From: Bacteroidales bacterium
Lineage (GTDB): Bacteria > Bacteroidota > Bacteroidia > Bacteroidales > VadinHA17
Direction: 5' to 3'
Assembly: GCA_025455535.1 (NCBI GenBank)
Contig: JALOMM010000005.1
Location: 1 to 15,867, forward strand
DNA length: 15,867 nucleotides
Shown: piece after piece, positions 14,623-15,867 of the stretch
How the letters are laid out: each line of letters starts with the position of its first letter
Position numbering within the stretch: the stretch's first letter is position 1
Notes under the pieces: generated by a model
What the model saw: only the letters and a program-made list of their open reading frames with translations
The model's database searches: none
Told to the model about the DNA's origin: nothing
Program-made: the position numbers and the translations under genes

Positions 14623-14804
14623 CTACACCCTTAGCGAGCCACGGAATGCCCTGCTGCTGTAGTAGGAGGGTGCGCTGTTGTGATACACGAAGACATTGCC
14701 GTAACGGCGGTCAGCAAAGAGTGCGCCCCCGGATTTTTCAGTATTTTGAGCAATTCCTCAAGCTGCACCTGTGACAATTCCTTTATTGTTGCGCCGTCTG
14801 ACAT
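14623..14804 (-). pseudogene. Internally deleted remnant of a DUF4256 gene
   Basis: Both ends of a DUF4256 protein are recognisable, but the middle is missing and the ends are in different frames. From the ATG at 14804 the first 24 codons read as the family's start, including ELSQVQLEELLKILKN. At about 14731-14736, beside an A5 and a G5 run, similarity switches frame to SGGALFADRRYGNVFVYHN and ends in AFRGSLRV and a TAG at 14623-14625, the family's C-terminus (36 codons). From memory intact members have roughly 180-190 residues, so about 120 or more codons are lost. Read without the shift, the ATG frame gives only a 57-residue product ending at 14631 with an unrelated tail. The family's function is unknown. 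Assignment is by recall of the family's conserved ends, not by search. Confidence 0.72.
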
Positions 14805-14986
14805 GGTTGTTATGGTAAGAGCACAGGCAGTTTATTTCTTATCTAACAATGAATCCTGTTCTGTGTTCAGGCTATAAAACGATTTATTATCGCGCATGCA
14901 TCTTTCAGATCATGACTTTCAGCGAACCGTGGATACTTCGGGAAGAGGTCATTACTGATGACTTTATCAGCTCTGTATCTGATGAT

Positions 14987-15451
14987 TTATATGTTGAAAC
15001 TGGCTATCCCCTCTTCATCGAAGTTGCAGTTGATCCATTCCCCGTCTAGCTCGGCGCCGCATTTCCTATAGAAGGCTATAGCCGGCTCATTCCATTCGAG
15101 CACCTGCCACCTCACCCGTTTGCATCTCTCTGCCCTGGCCACCTCAAACACCTTTCTCAGGAGTGCAGAGCCTATCCTGTGCTGTCTGAAGGGTTCCTTG
15201 ACGTAGATGTCTTCAAGGTAGAGCGACTTGCCCACCCAGGTGAAATAGGCCAAGAAATAAAGGGCCATGCCTGCAATCTCGCCTGTTTCGGTCTCAGCAA
15301 CAAAGCATCTGAACAGATCCTTCTCCTGTTTCATCTGTTCAACGGTGTTGGTTACTTTATCAGGGGCTCTCTCGTATTCGGCGAGTTCCTTTATGAGTGA
15401 TAATATGGCAGGGAAATCATCCTCTGTGCCCTGTCTGATACTAATTTCCAT
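14987..15451 (-). CDS. GNAT family N-acetyltransferase, SSAT (diamine acetyltransferase)-like
   Basis: A 154-residue single-domain GNAT acetyltransferase. It opens with ISIRQGTEDDFPAILSLIKE and has the spermidine/spermine-acetyltransferase-like run of ELAEYERAPDKV (about 23-34), YFLAYFTWVGKSLYLEDIYV (65-84), the acetyl-CoA pyrophosphate loop RQHRIGSALL (89-98) and WQVLEWNEPAIAFYRKCGAE (114-133). The last block, with W-N-x-P-A-I-x-F-Y, is typical of SSAT-type enzymes that acetylate primary amines such as polyamines or thialysine. The acceptor is not certain. The ATG at 15451 starts the domain directly and lies 34 nt after the AbgT-like stop, so the two may be cotranscribed. The 39 codons after its TAA stay open in frame but resemble nothing I know. 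Confidence 0.85.
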   Translation of the reverse strand: MEISIRQGTEDDFPAILSLIKELAEYERAPDKVTNTVEQMKQEKDLFRCFVAETETGEIAGMALYFLAYFTWVGKSLYLEDIYVKEPFRQHRIGSALLRKVFEVARAERCKRVRWQVLEWNEPAIAFYRKCGAELDGEWINCNFDEEGIASFNI

Positions 15452-15485
15452 TATCCTGATTATCTTTTATGTGATGGTGCGGTCA

Positions 15486-15867
15486 TCAATGCTGACCGGT
15501 ATAGTAGAGTCCGGACTCGGGACCCAGCGGCAGTCCGGTTACTATCCATCCAATCAGCATGAGGGTCCACACTAAGAAGAATACCAGTGAGTATGGAAGC
15601 ATCGTCCCTATCAGGGTTCCCAGCCCCGATTTGGAATCGTACTTCTGATAATAGACAATGATCAGTGCAAAGAAACTCATCATCGGCGATATCACATTCG
15701 TCACACTGTCGCCAATCCTGAAGACTGCCTGTGACAGCTCCGGCGAATAGCCCAGCAGCATGAACATCGGGATGAATACCGGCCCCATGATGGCCCACTT
15801 GGCGGAGGCGCTGCCCATGAACATGTTGATGAAACCCGACAGGATAATGAATAACACCACCAGCGGG
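15486..15867 (-). CDS. AbgT family transporter, C-terminal part, 5' truncated by window
   Basis: About 127 C-terminal residues of an AbgT-family inner-membrane transporter (p-aminobenzoyl-glutamate uptake in E. coli AbgT; some relatives export sulphonamides or folate catabolites). Diagnostic blocks are [40 protein letters not shown] and [20 protein letters not shown], followed by a final helix of about residues 95-115 and the GLPLGPESG tail. The SASAKW and [12 protein letters not shown] segments correspond to re-entrant hairpin/helix segments of the substrate and sodium site in AbgT structures. The frame stays open to the right window edge, so the start lies outside; the GTG at 15860 is not a plausible start. 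The GNAT gene follows after 34 nt. Substrate unknown. Confidence 0.88.
   Translation of the reverse strand, partial: PLVVLFIILSGFINMFMGSASAKWAIMGPVFIPMFMLLGYSPELSQAVFRIGDSVTNVISPMMSFFALIIVYYQKYDSKSGLGTLIGTMLPYSLVFFLVWTLMLIGWIVTGLPLGPESGLYYTGQH

Noticed and set aside
14623..14740. C-terminal tail rich in NNC-type codons (Tyr, His, Asn, Ser), resembling the variable region of a diversity-generating retroelement target
   Set aside because: The same residues match the conserved C-terminus of DUF4256 as I recall it, and no reverse transcriptase or adenine-rich template repeat is in the window.
14870..14986. In-frame open stretch of 39 codons after the GNAT stop, a possible read-through extension or eroded tail
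   Set aside because: An open run of this length is not rare by chance, the GNAT domain is already complete, and the residues match nothing I recognise.
14680..15049. Plus-strand reading frames opposite the DUF4256 remnant and the GNAT end
   Set aside because: Compositionally unlike proteins, overlap better-supported minus-strand features, and lack plausible starts.

Overview
The window looks like a Bacteroidota (probably Bacteroidales-grade) chromosome segment. The reasons are a barrel-less MG2/TonB-plug protein typical of that phylum, several SPII lipoproteins, mostly absent Shine-Dalgarno sequences, and one clear Bacteroidota-type promoter (TTG, 19 nt, TAnnTTTG) upstream of a glutathione peroxidase. 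All complete genes except the first lie on the minus strand. No rRNA, convincing tRNA, CRISPR array, insertion sequence or integrase was seen.

Layout from left to right. (a) 1-649, plus strand: the C-terminal part of an MlrC-type M81 metallopeptidase, convergent with the rest. (b) 668-9075, minus strand, read right to left: lipoprotein YtcJ-like amidohydrolase, P1 (DmpA-type) aminopeptidase, glycoside-hydrolase-like lipoprotein, divergent ferrochelatase-like protein, phosphodiester-glycosidase lipoprotein, thioredoxin-fold protein, isoprenylcysteine-methyltransferase-like membrane protein. The GH-like, chelatase-like and phosphodiester-glycosidase genes are tightly coupled (6-nt gap, then an ATGA overlap). 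(c) 9240-12814, minus: a DUF1338 protein followed by an intrinsic terminator, and the large MG2/TonB-plug protein upstream of it. (d) 12969-13951, minus: a redox-stress pair, thiol glutathione peroxidase then a one-Cys OhrR-type MarR regulator, with a perfect 20-bp palindrome over the promoter. (e) 14144-14804, minus: a three-helix small membrane protein behind two tandem 19-bp palindromes, and the internally deleted remnant of a DUF4256 gene. (f) 14987-15867, minus: an SSAT-like GNAT acetyltransferase and the C-terminus of an AbgT-family transporter that runs off the window.

Two themes stand out. One is scavenging of small peptides, amides and glycosides by exported enzymes. The other is an apparently self-contained peroxide-response unit, where the regulator, its target and a plausible operator are all visible. 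The most novel-looking item is the compact operon joining a surface/periplasmic GH-like enzyme, a phosphodiester glycosidase and a cytosolic ferrochelatase-fold protein whose usual catalytic Glu appears to be Asp; its substrate is unknown. All family names come from reading motifs by eye; no database search was run.
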